Source of the DNA: CAVYTF01 sp963708205
GTDB lineage: Bacteria > Bacteroidota > Bacteroidia > Chitinophagales > Chitinophagaceae
Direction of reading: 5' to 3'
Assembly (NCBI GenBank): GCA_963708205.1
Contig: OY970196.1
Location: 1,426,001-1,490,000, forward strand
DNA: 64,000 bases
Shown: in pieces, positions 17,730 to 27,900 of the stretch
Numbering within the stretch: position 1 is the first letter of the stretch
How the letters are laid out: the number at the start of each line of letters is the position of its first letter
Position numbers and translations under genes: made by a program
Notes under the pieces: generated by a model
What the model was told of the DNA's origin: nothing
Databases searched by the model: none
The model's input: only the letters and a program-made list of their open reading frames with translations

Positions 17730-19058
17730 TTATTTTAAAAACGGACTTTTGAAACCAAGTTTCTTTAACCCATTTTGTACATCTTCATCACTCATAAAAA
17801 GTTTCCAGAGCAAGCCGCTTCTGTAATTCTCTATCATAGCTACTTCAGGGCCTTGGTCTATCGCAAGATACCGTTGCGGATACCAGTTTGCCGTTTCGCT
17901 GAATGCATCAAAAAAACCATATTCACCCCAAATTTTATCCCGCATATTTTCATACCAATTTCTTATTGCTGCCATTGACTGCTGTGGTGTGTATGGCAAA
18001 GATGATATGGCTGCTGTTGGCGATATTACCCCTAAATCATTTCTTTGATCCGGCGCATGCGCTGCATAACCTCTTACAGAATAGCTGGCGGTTAAACCCC
18101 AATTATCGGGTCCATATCCTGCAAAATGTTTAGGATCATCAACGCACCATTTATAGTTAATGATTGATTGTGTACTGTTTTCTTTCCAATAATCTGCATA
18201 CTTATCTTTTAAACCATGAGGATCTAAACCGAGATATGAATAATGCGCCCAAAATAATGGACCACCATGCGGAGGCTCGCCTTGCATATATAAATGCAGT
18301 GTATCTGTTTTGTAAAAGCTTATTTGATCTATTGCGCCATCGCCTGCCCATCCATCATCATACACTGCTTTGTCAATGCCATGCGTTGGTGAGGATGCCG
18401 CCATGATGTAAAGAATTAAACATTCGTTATAACCACGCACTGGAAAATTCATCGTCCATCCATGCGTAGGACTCCAGTGCCAGAATAAAACATTTTCATT
18501 ATTTCGATACCAGTCGAAATCAACACCGCGCCATAAAACATTTATGCGCTGTGCTAATTTTTTTTCTTCTTCATTTCCATTTTTAAAATACTGCTGCACG
18601 CATAACAAGCCTTGCATTAAATAAGATGTTTCTACCAAATCGCCCCCGTCATCTCCGGCGCTGAAAGGTTTTACATGCGCAGTTTCATCATTAAGCCAAT
18701 GCGGATAGGCACCATGAAAACGGTCTGCTTTTTCTAAAAAAGAAACTATCTTTTCAAACCGCTGCAAGCCTTCTTTGCGTGAAATAAAGCCTCTGTTTAT
18801 TCCTGCTAAAATTGCCATGCAGCCAAAACCGCTGCCGCCAGTTGCTATAACATTTTGATCATGATAATTTAAATTATCAAAATGAATGCGTTCCGGAGCC
18901 ATTCCACTATTAGGTTCGGCGCCGCTCCAGAAATATTGAAATGTTTGTTTTTCGATAGAATCGAGAATAGATGCATCAGAAAGCGGTTTGTTTTGCTGCG
19001 CAATATCTTTTATAATGAAGCAAAAAAATAAAGATAAAATAAGAAGGATTTTCTTCAT
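17730..19058 (-). CDS. GH144-type glycoamylase-fold hydrolase (copy 1), periplasmic
   Basis: 442 residues with a cleavable signal peptide (about 1-21, ending DIAQQ). It belongs to the glycoamylase family (PF10091), whose characterised Bacteroidota members are GH144 endo-beta-1,2-glucanases. Blocks shared with the two paralogues upstream include HGAYPHW, DDGGDLVETSYLMQGLL (136-152), HWSPTHGW, GGPLFWAHYS, ISPTAAISSLPYTP and AIDQGPEVAMIENYR. The DDGxDLVE segment carries the acidic residues that, from memory, are implicated in catalysis in the Chitinophaga pinensis enzyme. Unlike the other two copies it has no lipobox Cys, so it is probably soluble in the periplasm. Confidence 0.82.
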   Translation of the reverse strand: MKKILLILSLFFCFIIKDIAQQNKPLSDASILDSIEKQTFQYFWSGAEPNSGMAPERIHFDNLNYHDQNVIATGGSGFGCMAILAGINRGFISRKEGLQRFEKIVSFLEKADRFHGAYPHWLNDETAHVKPFSAGDDGGDLVETSYLMQGLLCVQQYFKNGNEEEKKLAQRINVLWRGVDFDWYRNNENVLFWHWSPTHGWTMNFPVRGYNECLILYIMAASSPTHGIDKAVYDDGWAGDGAIDQISFYKTDTLHLYMQGEPPHGGPLFWAHYSYLGLDPHGLKDKYADYWKENSTQSIINYKWCVDDPKHFAGYGPDNWGLTASYSVRGYAAHAPDQRNDLGVISPTAAISSLPYTPQQSMAAIRNWYENMRDKIWGEYGFFDAFSETANWYPQRYLAIDQGPEVAMIENYRSGLLWKLFMSDEDVQNGLKKLGFKSPFLK

Positions 19059-19161
19059 GATAAAAAATTTTCTACGGAGTATTTTTCAAATTTGAATATC
19101 AAATATAACTGCGTAAAATGTTTTTCAATCATGAAATTTATGGACGGAATTTTTACTGCGT

Positions 19162-20538
19162 TTATTTGCAATATGGTGTTGTGAATCGAAGTTTCTTTAA
19201 TCCGCGCTGCACTTCAGGACAGCTCATAAATAGATGCCACATCAAGCCAGTTCGATAGTTTTCTATCATTACAACTTCGGGTCCTTCATCAATTGCCAGA
19301 TATGAATTTGCATACCAGTTGGTAGTAAGATCAAATGCATCATGAAAGCCATAATTACCCCACAATTTATTACCCAGTTTATAATAAAAAAATCTTATTG
19401 CACGCATAGATTCTTGCGGTGTATATGGCAAAGATGAAACAGCAGCAGTTGGTGAAATAGTGCCATCATCATTAGTGGGCGAGTGTGCATCATAGCCGTT
19501 TTGTTCATCGCTGGCTGTAAGTCCCCAGCATGAATCGCTGTATCCGACAAAACCTTTGGGATCTGCTGCGCAATATAAATAGTTTATGCGTGCATGCGCA
19601 GTATCCTGCTGCCAGTAATTTGCATATTCATCATTCAATCCATGCGGATCAATGCCTAGAAAAGAATAATGGGTGAAAAATAAAGGACCACCTTTTGGTG
19701 GTCCGAGAGGAAGTGTAATTCCATAATAGGAATGGCCATTTTCGATACCGCCATTTTCTGCCCATCCATGATGATACACAACAGGCGGAATAGTATAAGT
19801 ATTGGATGATGCTGCCATAACATAAGTAATGAGCGCTTCATCCCATCCTGTTATGTGAAGATCGATTGTCCAGCCATAATCAGGGCTCCAATGCCATATC
19901 AATGTTTTGAGGCTATCATGTCCTTTTCTAAACCAGCTCCATTGCACGCCATTCCACAAATTATTTATATTTTTTCTCAGTTTATTTTCTGCTGCATTAT
20001 TTTCATTAAAGTATTGACGGGCACAAAGCAAGCCCTGCATCATATAAGATGTTTCAACGAGATCGGCTCCATCATCATATTTTGAAAAAGGAATAGTTGC
20101 TCCTGTTGAGCCATTCATCCAGTGCGGAAAAGCGCCATGATAACGGTGCGCGCTATCTGTGAGAAAAGAAACAATTTTATTTAAGCGTTCTACACCTTGT
20201 TGCCTGCTGATAAAATGACGATTAACACCAACAATAATTGACATTACTCCAAAGCCGCTTCCACCAGTAGTTACCACATCATAAGAAGTATTGAAAGCAT
20301 GGTTACTTCTTTCACGCGCGAGCCCGCTAACAGGATGCCCAAACTCCCAAAAGTATCTGAAGGTTTGGCTTTGAACAAGATCGAGTAAAACACTGTCAGG
20401 TATTCTCGGAAATTTATCAGGCGTATTTCCCAAACGTGTTAGCGTAACATTTTGCGCCCTATCTGTTGAAATGAAATTATCTTTTTTACAAGCAGTGAAA
20501 AGTAAAATTGAACAAAAAAATATCAATAAATTTTTCAT
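19162..20538 (-). CDS. GH144-type glycoamylase-fold hydrolase (copy 2), lipoprotein
   Basis: 458 residues with a lipobox (LFTACKKD, acylated Cys17). The catalytic domain covers ~50-458 with the same blocks as its neighbours: HGAFPHW, DDGADLVETSYMMQGLL, HWSPDYGW, GGPLFFTHYSFLG and AIDEGPEVVMIENYR. It is closer to copy 3 than to copy 1; for example both share GLTASDEQNGYDAHSPTNDDG-type and YYGxTLPLGPP-type loops. A lipid anchor suggests attachment to the outer membrane, perhaps at the surface. The gap to the upstream GH144-type gene is 26 bases and to the downstream copy 103 bases. Confidence 0.82.
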   Translation of the reverse strand: MKNLLIFFCSILLFTACKKDNFISTDRAQNVTLTRLGNTPDKFPRIPDSVLLDLVQSQTFRYFWEFGHPVSGLARERSNHAFNTSYDVVTTGGSGFGVMSIIVGVNRHFISRQQGVERLNKIVSFLTDSAHRYHGAFPHWMNGSTGATIPFSKYDDGADLVETSYMMQGLLCARQYFNENNAAENKLRKNINNLWNGVQWSWFRKGHDSLKTLIWHWSPDYGWTIDLHITGWDEALITYVMAASSNTYTIPPVVYHHGWAENGGIENGHSYYGITLPLGPPKGGPLFFTHYSFLGIDPHGLNDEYANYWQQDTAHARINYLYCAADPKGFVGYSDSCWGLTASDEQNGYDAHSPTNDDGTISPTAAVSSLPYTPQESMRAIRFFYYKLGNKLWGNYGFHDAFDLTTNWYANSYLAIDEGPEVVMIENYRTGLMWHLFMSCPEVQRGLKKLRFTTPYCK

Positions 20539-20564
20539 TGCAAAATAACTTTTGAAAATTAATT

Positions 20565-22238
20565 TTAAAGATAAGGTGCAGTAAATTCTAATTTTTTTAA
20601 GCCCTTCTTTACTTCAGGACAGCTTGTAAATAAACTCCACAATAATCCTGAGCGGTAATTTTCAATCATCACAATTTCAGGACCCTGGTCTATAGCAAGA
20701 TAATCTGTATCAAACCAGGGATTGGTAAGATTAAAAGCGTCGCAAAAGCCATTATAGTTCCAAATCTTATCTCCTAATTTATAATAGAAAAATTTTATAG
20801 CAGCCATTGATTGTGCAGGTGTATAAGGCAGGGAAGATATTGCTGCAGTTGGTGAAATAACACCATCATCATTTGTTGGGGAATGAGCATTATAGCCGTT
20901 TTGCTCATCACTTGCAGTAAGTCCCCAGCATGAATCGCTATAGCCATTAAAGTGCCCTGGATTGGCAACACAATAAGAATAATTAATTAAACTATGGTTA
21001 GTCGTTTGAGTTTGATAATTACCATAAATATCAGAAAGACCATTTGGATTTAGTCCAAGAAAAGAGTAATGTTCAAAGAATAAAGGTCCGCCATAAGCAG
21101 GGCCCAAAGGCAATGTATACCCATAATACGTATTGCCATTAATTTCTCCGCCATTTTTGGCCCAGCCATATCGGTAAACATCAAAATCAATCGGATGCGT
21201 AGGAGAAGAAGCTGCTAATACATAAGTAATCATAGCTTCGTCCCAACCATTTATCTGCATATAAGTATCCCAGCCATAATCCGGACTCCAATGCCAGTAT
21301 AATGTATTGTATCCACCGTCTGTAAACCAATCCCACTCTACATTTTGATATAATTTATTTATAGTTGCTCTAAGGTTTATTTCATTACTATCAGAACCAT
21401 TAAAATATTGGCGCGCAGTAAGCAGACCCTCCATCAAATAAGAAGTTTCTACAAGATCAGCACCATCATCATGAGCGCTGAATGGAATAGTGGCACCAGA
21501 ATTTCCATTTATCCAATGCGCAAAAGCACCATGATATTTGGATGCATATTGATCAAGAAAATTTACAATTTTTAAAACCCGTTTTGCTCCTGCACTTCTT
21601 GTTATAAAACCACGGTTAACGGCTACAGGAATTGTCATAACACCAAAGCCGGTACCGCCTGTGGCGCAGGTAGCATCGCCGGAAAGTCTTTCTCTTGCCA
21701 TGCCTGAAATAGGATTGCCATTTATCCAAAAATAATTGAAGGTTTGTTTTTCAATAAGTGTAAGCAGGCTGCTGTCTGATATGATCTTAAATTTATTGGA
21801 GGAATCAATAGTTGTTACGGCAGTTGCCTCATAACTTTCGTTTAAGGATTTTGTGCCTGAACTAAGATTAGCATTAATATTTAAAGTATATTTTGTAATG
21901 TAAGCCAATGCAGAATTTGGGCTTACAATTATTTCTTTGTTTTTATCAACATAAGAAAAATGAACAGGAATAACAGTAGTATTTTGTTCGAGTTGAATAT
22001 TTGAAGAAACACTGCTTGTGTCAACACTTTTAGAAAAGAAAATTTTAATCGAAGGATTTAAACTAATATGATAATACGTTAGTGCTCCTGTTTGATTATC
22101 TATTTGTAAAGAATCAAAAGCGAATTTGTTCTTAGCTTTTGCATTTGCAATATCATTTTCAAAAGCATTGATATCATTGGTTTTAGAACAGGAATTGATA
22201 AAAATAAAACCAATAAATATAAAAAAAACTCTTTTCAT
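20565..22238 (-). CDS. GH144-type hydrolase (copy 3) with N-terminal Ig-like domain, lipoprotein
   Basis: 557 residues with a lipobox (INSCSKT, Cys17). Residues ~55-145 look like a bacterial Ig-like Big_5 domain (INIKIFFSKSVD-like strand, NTTVIPVHFSYV, ITKYTLNINANL, then SYEATAVTT). The GH144-type domain follows from ~160, with HGAFAHW, DDGADLVETSYLMEGLL, HWSPDYGW, GGPLFFEHYSFLG and AIDQGPEIVMIENYR. The extra domain may lift the catalytic module away from the membrane. It is the first enzyme gene after a strong hairpin that separates it from the LamG-like lipoprotein gene. Confidence 0.82.
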   Translation of the reverse strand: MKRVFFIFIGFIFINSCSKTNDINAFENDIANAKAKNKFAFDSLQIDNQTGALTYYHISLNPSIKIFFSKSVDTSSVSSNIQLEQNTTVIPVHFSYVDKNKEIIVSPNSALAYITKYTLNINANLSSGTKSLNESYEATAVTTIDSSNKFKIISDSSLLTLIEKQTFNYFWINGNPISGMARERLSGDATCATGGTGFGVMTIPVAVNRGFITRSAGAKRVLKIVNFLDQYASKYHGAFAHWINGNSGATIPFSAHDDGADLVETSYLMEGLLTARQYFNGSDSNEINLRATINKLYQNVEWDWFTDGGYNTLYWHWSPDYGWDTYMQINGWDEAMITYVLAASSPTHPIDFDVYRYGWAKNGGEINGNTYYGYTLPLGPAYGGPLFFEHYSFLGLNPNGLSDIYGNYQTQTTNHSLINYSYCVANPGHFNGYSDSCWGLTASDEQNGYNAHSPTNDDGVISPTAAISSLPYTPAQSMAAIKFFYYKLGDKIWNYNGFCDAFNLTNPWFDTDYLAIDQGPEIVMIENYRSGLLWSLFTSCPEVKKGLKKLEFTAPYL

Positions 22239-22261
22239 TTTAATAATTTTAAATACAGTAA

Positions 22262-22317
22262 CTTATAAGAAAATAAAGAGGCGTTCTCCAATTGCGGAGG
22301 CGCCTCTTTATTATAAG
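22262..22317 (-). terminator. Strong intercistronic hairpin in the PUL
   Basis: The perfect 12-base arms AATAAAGAGGCG (22272-22283) and CGCCTCTTTATT (22301-22312) enclose a second short CTCC/GGAG stem. CTTAT (22262-22266) and ATAAG (22313-22317) can extend the pairing. It sits in the 102-base gap between the LamG-like gene and the first GH144-type gene. On the minus strand the T-rich arm comes last, so it could act as a partial terminator or as a 3' stabiliser that sets the SusC/SusD to enzyme ratio. Confidence 0.7.
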
Positions 22318-22340
22318 GTCAAAATAATAATCTAATTTAA

Positions 22341-23210
22341 TTAAAGTTTCAGAGCCTTATCGTAGATCTTCAATTCGTCAATCCGTCCAACAAAAGGTTG
22401 CATCCAAGTCTGTGGAGCTCCAAAAAGTCCTGGATTCCATATATTTTGGAAAGTACCTACCACAAATCCATGCGGAGCAGGATTTGGAGTTAATGCTCCA
22501 AGTGGTTGACCACCTTGAGTCCGTGGATCATTAGTATACAATGTATCTGCTGCTACCTGCTTGTCATTCACAACAATAGTTTCTACAGAAGTTTTAGCGG
22601 TATAGCTGAACTGAATATGAGACCACCTGTTATAAAAATTAACCAATCCGCCTACTGCGATCCATTGTTCATCATACGCATAGTTAGGATTATTATCCTT
22701 GAACATAACTTTAACTAATCCTGTATCACCTTGTGCAGGGTTATAACCATCTAATAATACATGCATATCAGGCCAAAAAGCACCTGTTTGACATAATGCC
22801 CATAAACATTGTGCACCATTAGGATTTCCTGTAGCATAAACCCAGAAATCTGCTGCAACCCCTGTTGTTAATTTGTTCAATTTAGATGTTTTTCCGATTT
22901 TGTCATAAGCAACATAACCACTGTCTTTACTTAAGAACGCAGCTTTCCCTGCCCATGCCTGACCCGGAGAGCTGAATTTCGCGTGATTATATGGTTTTCC
23001 TGCCACATTTTCAATAGATTCTGTCCATGAGCTGTCGAATGGAAAGTAAGCAATAGCTGCAGGAGTAGCGCCATCAAGCATTTCATTAGGCGCAGCGGTA
23101 GTCTGAGCCGACTTCAAATCTGAAGTTTTACTGCAAGACTGCAAAGATGTAATTGACAAAAGCAATCCACCGGCGATTAACATTTTGGTGCCGATTTTCA
23201 TTTTTTTCAT
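22341..23210 (-). CDS. LamG/concanavalin A-like surface glycan-binding lipoprotein
   Basis: 289 residues. A lipobox LQSCSKT gives the acylated Cys26. The mature part begins with a low-complexity linker, then AIAYFPFDSSWTESI starts a LamG/ConA-like jelly-roll that ends GRIDELKIYDKALKL, the typical C-terminal strand of this fold. No hydrolase motif is visible. Lying after susD in the PUL, it fits a surface glycan-binding protein that helps SusCD capture the polymer. A second ATG three codons in (MKIG) is possible. The 197-base gap upstream and the hairpin downstream suggest separate control of its transcript level. Confidence 0.75.
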   Translation of the reverse strand: MKKMKIGTKMLIAGGLLLSITSLQSCSKTSDLKSAQTTAAPNEMLDGATPAAIAYFPFDSSWTESIENVAGKPYNHAKFSSPGQAWAGKAAFLSKDSGYVAYDKIGKTSKLNKLTTGVAADFWVYATGNPNGAQCLWALCQTGAFWPDMHVLLDGYNPAQGDTGLVKVMFKDNNPNYAYDEQWIAVGGLVNFYNRWSHIQFSYTAKTSVETIVVNDKQVAADTLYTNDPRTQGGQPLGALTPNPAPHGFVVGTFQNIWNPGLFGAPQTWMQPFVGRIDELKIYDKALKL

Positions 23211-23407
23211 TTTTTTGTTTTTTTAAAATTATAATAATAAAAGTGTGAAGAAATTTTTTTAAATAATCGAATCTTTAGACAAGAGGCGAGCCACGTGTGT
23301 TAAAAAGAATATAACGTAGAAGTTTCATAAAAGTTGTATTTGTACGGAATAAAAAAATTTCGACTACAAGGTATCAAATGCAATTAACTCTGTTGATTTA
23401 ATTTCGC

Positions 23408-24949
23408 TTAAAATCCTGGATTTTGATGAAGCACTCCCTTCGACAAATCTATTTGTGCTTGCGGTATCGGCAAATACTCATCGCGTCCTGCTTTGAAATT
23501 TGTTTTTCCAGCAGCATGTAAAACATCTGCAGCAATACCCCAGCGCACAAGATCAAAAAACCTATCAAATTCCATGGCAAGTTCTACCATTCTTTCGTGC
23601 CGTATAGCTAACCGCAATTGCGTTTGATCTGTAGTTGTTATAGGTGGTAAAATTGCATTATTACCATTGCGTGCTCGTGCTCTTACCATTTCTAATTTTG
23701 ATAAGGCAGAATCTGTTTGTCCTAATTCATTCGCCGCTTCCGCATACATTAATAATACATCAGAATATCTCAAAATTCTCAAATCAATACCCCAGCCATA
23801 ATAATAACCCTGGCCCCCAACAGCAGAACGAACTGCAGGATTTAAATACACTTTCTTATTGTAAGTCGTATCTGGTTCAGGACCAAAAATTTCGTATACC
23901 CAACCAGTGCTTGTAAATTGACCTACAGTACCGGGGCATCGAATGATAGTTGCCTCTTCTCTTGGATCGCCTGCTTCATAAGCCTGCTCAAGTTGTTTGG
24001 ATGGATCATTAAAACCCCATCCCATGTCTTGCGTGCTAACACCACGCACACCCTGAACATTTGCATATTGACATCCATAATTTATAGGAACTTGAATACT
24101 GGAATAACATTGAATTTCAAAAACAGATTCTTTAGTGTTTTCTCCTTCTTGGGTAAAAATTTTATCGTAGGGTGTAGTTAAATCATACGCTCCGGAATTA
24201 ATCACAAGATTTGCTGTGGACATTGCCTGAGACCAATTTTTTTCATACAAATAAACTTTTGCAAGCAATCCATTTGCAGATCCGCTTGTGGCTCTTCCTA
24301 TAAAAGTCGCAGGCCATTGCGCCGGTAAATTAGCTGCCGCATATTGCAGATCTTGCTCAATAAAAGCATAAATAGTTGCGGAATCAGATTGAGGAATATT
24401 TGATGCGGATACTGTTAATACTGTATCAATTAAAGGCACATTACCAAATAATCTAACAAAAGTAAAATATGCATATCCCCTGATAAATCTTGCTTCAGCG
24501 GTTGCCAGTGTCTTCGTTGCCTGGGGGGTATTGCTAGTATCTTCTCCTACCTGTTGTAAAACAATATTGGCATAATTAATAAGTCCTGTATAGCCAACCC
24601 ACAAATCATTACAAAATTGGGCGGTAGGAGTTAATGTAAAATTATCTGCCTGAGGAACTCCATAGGTGCTTCCATCAAAATCTACACTACCTACATCTGC
24701 ATCATCGCTTCTTAATAATGCAGCGACAAATGCATAACTTGAAACTCTATAATCTCTAAGATCAGAATATGCTGCGTATATATATTGGTCGTAGCGCCCA
24801 CTACCAGGTGGATAAGGATAGTTATCCTGAGTATATTGCCCTAATGGTTGACGATCAAGAAATTTATTACAGGAAGGGAAAAAGCAAATAGCAAATGATA
24901 AAATACTTATGCAACTAAAGAGCGTTTTATATTTTTTAAAGCTATTCAT
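23408..24949 (-). CDS. SusD/RagB family nutrient-binding outer membrane lipoprotein
   Basis: 513 residues with a lipobox (FFPSCNKF, Cys27) followed by the usual LDRQPLGQYTQDN. TPR-like helical repeats include TAEARFIRGYAYFTFVRLFGNVPLID, and the C-terminus shows LRYSDVLLMYAEAANELG and RHERMVELAMEFDRFFDLVRWG, hallmarks of SusD. It caps the SusC channel at the cell surface and binds the oligosaccharide. It starts 16 bases after susC, as in nearly all SusCD pairs. Confidence 0.95.
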   Translation of the reverse strand: MNSFKKYKTLFSCISILSFAICFFPSCNKFLDRQPLGQYTQDNYPYPPGSGRYDQYIYAAYSDLRDYRVSSYAFVAALLRSDDADVGSVDFDGSTYGVPQADNFTLTPTAQFCNDLWVGYTGLINYANIVLQQVGEDTSNTPQATKTLATAEARFIRGYAYFTFVRLFGNVPLIDTVLTVSASNIPQSDSATIYAFIEQDLQYAAANLPAQWPATFIGRATSGSANGLLAKVYLYEKNWSQAMSTANLVINSGAYDLTTPYDKIFTQEGENTKESVFEIQCYSSIQVPINYGCQYANVQGVRGVSTQDMGWGFNDPSKQLEQAYEAGDPREEATIIRCPGTVGQFTSTGWVYEIFGPEPDTTYNKKVYLNPAVRSAVGGQGYYYGWGIDLRILRYSDVLLMYAEAANELGQTDSALSKLEMVRARARNGNNAILPPITTTDQTQLRLAIRHERMVELAMEFDRFFDLVRWGIAADVLHAAGKTNFKAGRDEYLPIPQAQIDLSKGVLHQNPGF

Positions 24950-24965
24950 AAAACAATTTTATTTT

Positions 24966-27900
24966 TTAAAATGTTAGATTTACACCAAATGAATATATAG
25001 CAGGCACAGGATAAACATTATTGTCATGCCCTCCGCTAACAGGATTATCGATTGGTACCTCCGGACTATAACCGGTTGCTTTGGTAAAGGTTTTTATGTT
25101 TTGACCACTTAAATAAATACGGAACATTTTTATTCCTGCTTTTTTAAGACTGTTCATATTAAATGTATAACCTAATTGCAGTGTGCGAATCCTGAAATAA
25201 TTTCCCGATTCTAACCAATAACTTGAAAATAGAGCATTATTTGATCTATTGGGGTTAAGAATCGGCTCAGTATTGCTTGTACCAGGCCCATCCCATGCGC
25301 CTAAACGGTTAGTTTCATAATTTAGTACTGCGAAGCCATAAGTTCTTCTTTCAACATAAATTTCATTTCCTGCTACCCCTTGTCCTTCAATTTGTAGGTC
25401 AAGATTTTTATACGTAAATCCTAAAGAAATGCCATAATTATATTTAGGGAAAGGCGTACCTAAATAAGTGCGATCATTTGAGTTAATGGTATCATTTCCA
25501 TCAAGGTCTTTATAGGAAATATCTCCTGGGAGAAACCCTCCCTGTATATAAGGAGCTTTACTTGTTTGAGCTGTAGTTTGATAGATACCTTTTTGTTCGT
25601 ATCCATAAAAATAACCAATAGAATAACCCGAAGAAGTTAAGTTCACAGCCTGTCCATTAGAAGCATATCCGGGAATAGCAAAGTTGAAACTGTTGCCAAT
25701 AGATTCTACAAGATTCTTATTTACACTAAAATTTGCATTTATTGAATAGCTGAAATTTTTAGTGATGTGATCACTCCATCCTGCAGTAATTTCTACTCCT
25801 TTATTATCTATAGTGCCTAAATTAGTAAAATAAGGTAAAGGAGAATTTGGTATAGTAATAAATGTAAGAATATCATGCGTCTTACGGTCATAAAAATCTA
25901 CATCAAGACTTAATCTATTTTTTAAGGCACGCATTTCAAAGCCGGCGTCACGACCTTCTACTGTTTCCCAATGCAGATTAGGATCCGGAATATACGCCGG
26001 TTGAATGGCAGCATATACATTATTTCCAAAAACAGCGGCATTTGTATTAACTAAACTTGGATAAGATAGATAATTTCCAATGCTTAATCCATTTCCAACG
26101 GTGCCCCAAGACGCTTTTAGCTTTAAGAAATCTATCCAGCTAATGTTTTTCATAAAATCTTCATCCGTTAATACCCATCCCGCACCAACACTTTCAAAAT
26201 TCCCCCATTGATGATTTGGAGAAAATTTAGAAGTTCCATCTCGTCTATAAGTGACATTTAATAAATACTTATTTTTCAATGAATAATTGATGCGGCCAAT
26301 AAAAGATTCAGAAGCATCTTCCCCCTGGCTACCGCCAAGTGTTTGAGGGCCATTTGCCGGAGGAATAATAGATACATACCAATACATAGGATCATTGGGA
26401 ATATTAAGAACTCTGTCAGTTGCACTAACATTAATTGTATTATTATAATGATACAAAGTACTAAAGCCTGCCAAAGCAACTATATGATTGCCTCCTTTAA
26501 AATTTTTATCGAAAGTTAAAGTATGATCTTGTTGATAAGTTTTGTAATTTGACTGTGATTGACTAACCCCAGTATGAAGAGTGGTGTCAAATGTGATTTG
26601 TGTTGGAACCGGGCCACCAGCTCCGACCTCACCTAATTGAAGGTATTGGTAAGGAAGGGGATTGTAAGTTGTTGATGGATTAAAAGAAAGATCTGCATAT
26701 ACAGTAGATTTGAAGGTAAAATATTTTAAGAATTTTATTTCAGCAAAAATATCTCCGGTTACCCGATAACCTGTATTTAATGTATGTCCATTGGCCTCGT
26801 TAATAATAGCTACCGGATTACCAACTTCTGCTCTCTGAAAGCTAGGTGTTGCATAATAAAGATTAGGTCCGGCCTGAACAGGAATGATAGGAGCAGCCCA
26901 AAGCGCTTCGTCTTCAATACCACTTACCGGCGGATTTTGTTTATAATAATAACCTCCAATTTCTCCACCAATTCTTATACCATTTGTAACTCTTATTTCT
27001 TCATTCAAGCGTAAAATATACTTTTGATAATCATCGTATTTTACTACACCTTCTTGATTTGAATAGCCAAGATTAAAGAAAGTAGTGCTTTTGTCTGTAC
27101 TGTTAGAAATGCTGATACTATTGTTAGAAATTATTGCCGAACGGAAAATCTGATCTTGCCAGTTTGTATTGCCACCGGCAGAATCATAACGGGAAAAGTC
27201 GAAAGGCATGGCACTATCGTTAGCTAATTCTTCTGTATATAATTGCTTAAATTGCGCAGCATTGGTTACGGCAATTTCGTGCGTTACTTTTTGTACACCG
27301 ATATTTGATTGAAAGCTTATTGTTGTTTGCCCTCTTTTAGCGCGTTTTGTTGTAATAATAATTACACCATTTCCACCCTGTAAACCATAGATAGCTTCAG
27401 AAGATGGATCTTTTAAGATTTCAATAGTTTCTATATCTGCTGGATTTATGTAGTCAATATTTGTCTGCTGTAAACCATCTACAACATATAATGGGTCTGA
27501 ATTGTTCGTTGAATTAACACCTCTTATTCTTACCGTCGGTGACGCACCCGCCTGTCCTGAATTAACAACAGTTAATCCTGCGACCATGCCTTGCAAAGAA
27601 GCAATAGGATTGGTGGATGGCATTCTTGCAACGTCATCTCCTTTTACTACTGCAATAGAACCCGTAAGATCTCTTTTTCTTTGCGTTCCATAGCCGATAA
27701 CAACTACCTGGTCTAATTCTCTTTTTGATGCTGCAAGCCGTACATTTATTTCTGTTTTATCTCCAACAACAATTTCCTGTTCCTGGTATCCTACGTATGA
27801 AAATACTAAGACGGTTGCTGCAGTAGCATTAATAGTGAAATTGCCATTTGCATCTGTTGTTGTTCCTTTCGTTGTTCCTTTTATTGATACAGAAACGCCG

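Noticed and set aside
23211..23407. Possible promoter or small RNA in the susD-LamG gap
   Set aside because: I found no TAnnTTTG-type element, stem or open frame that stands out in these 197 bases.
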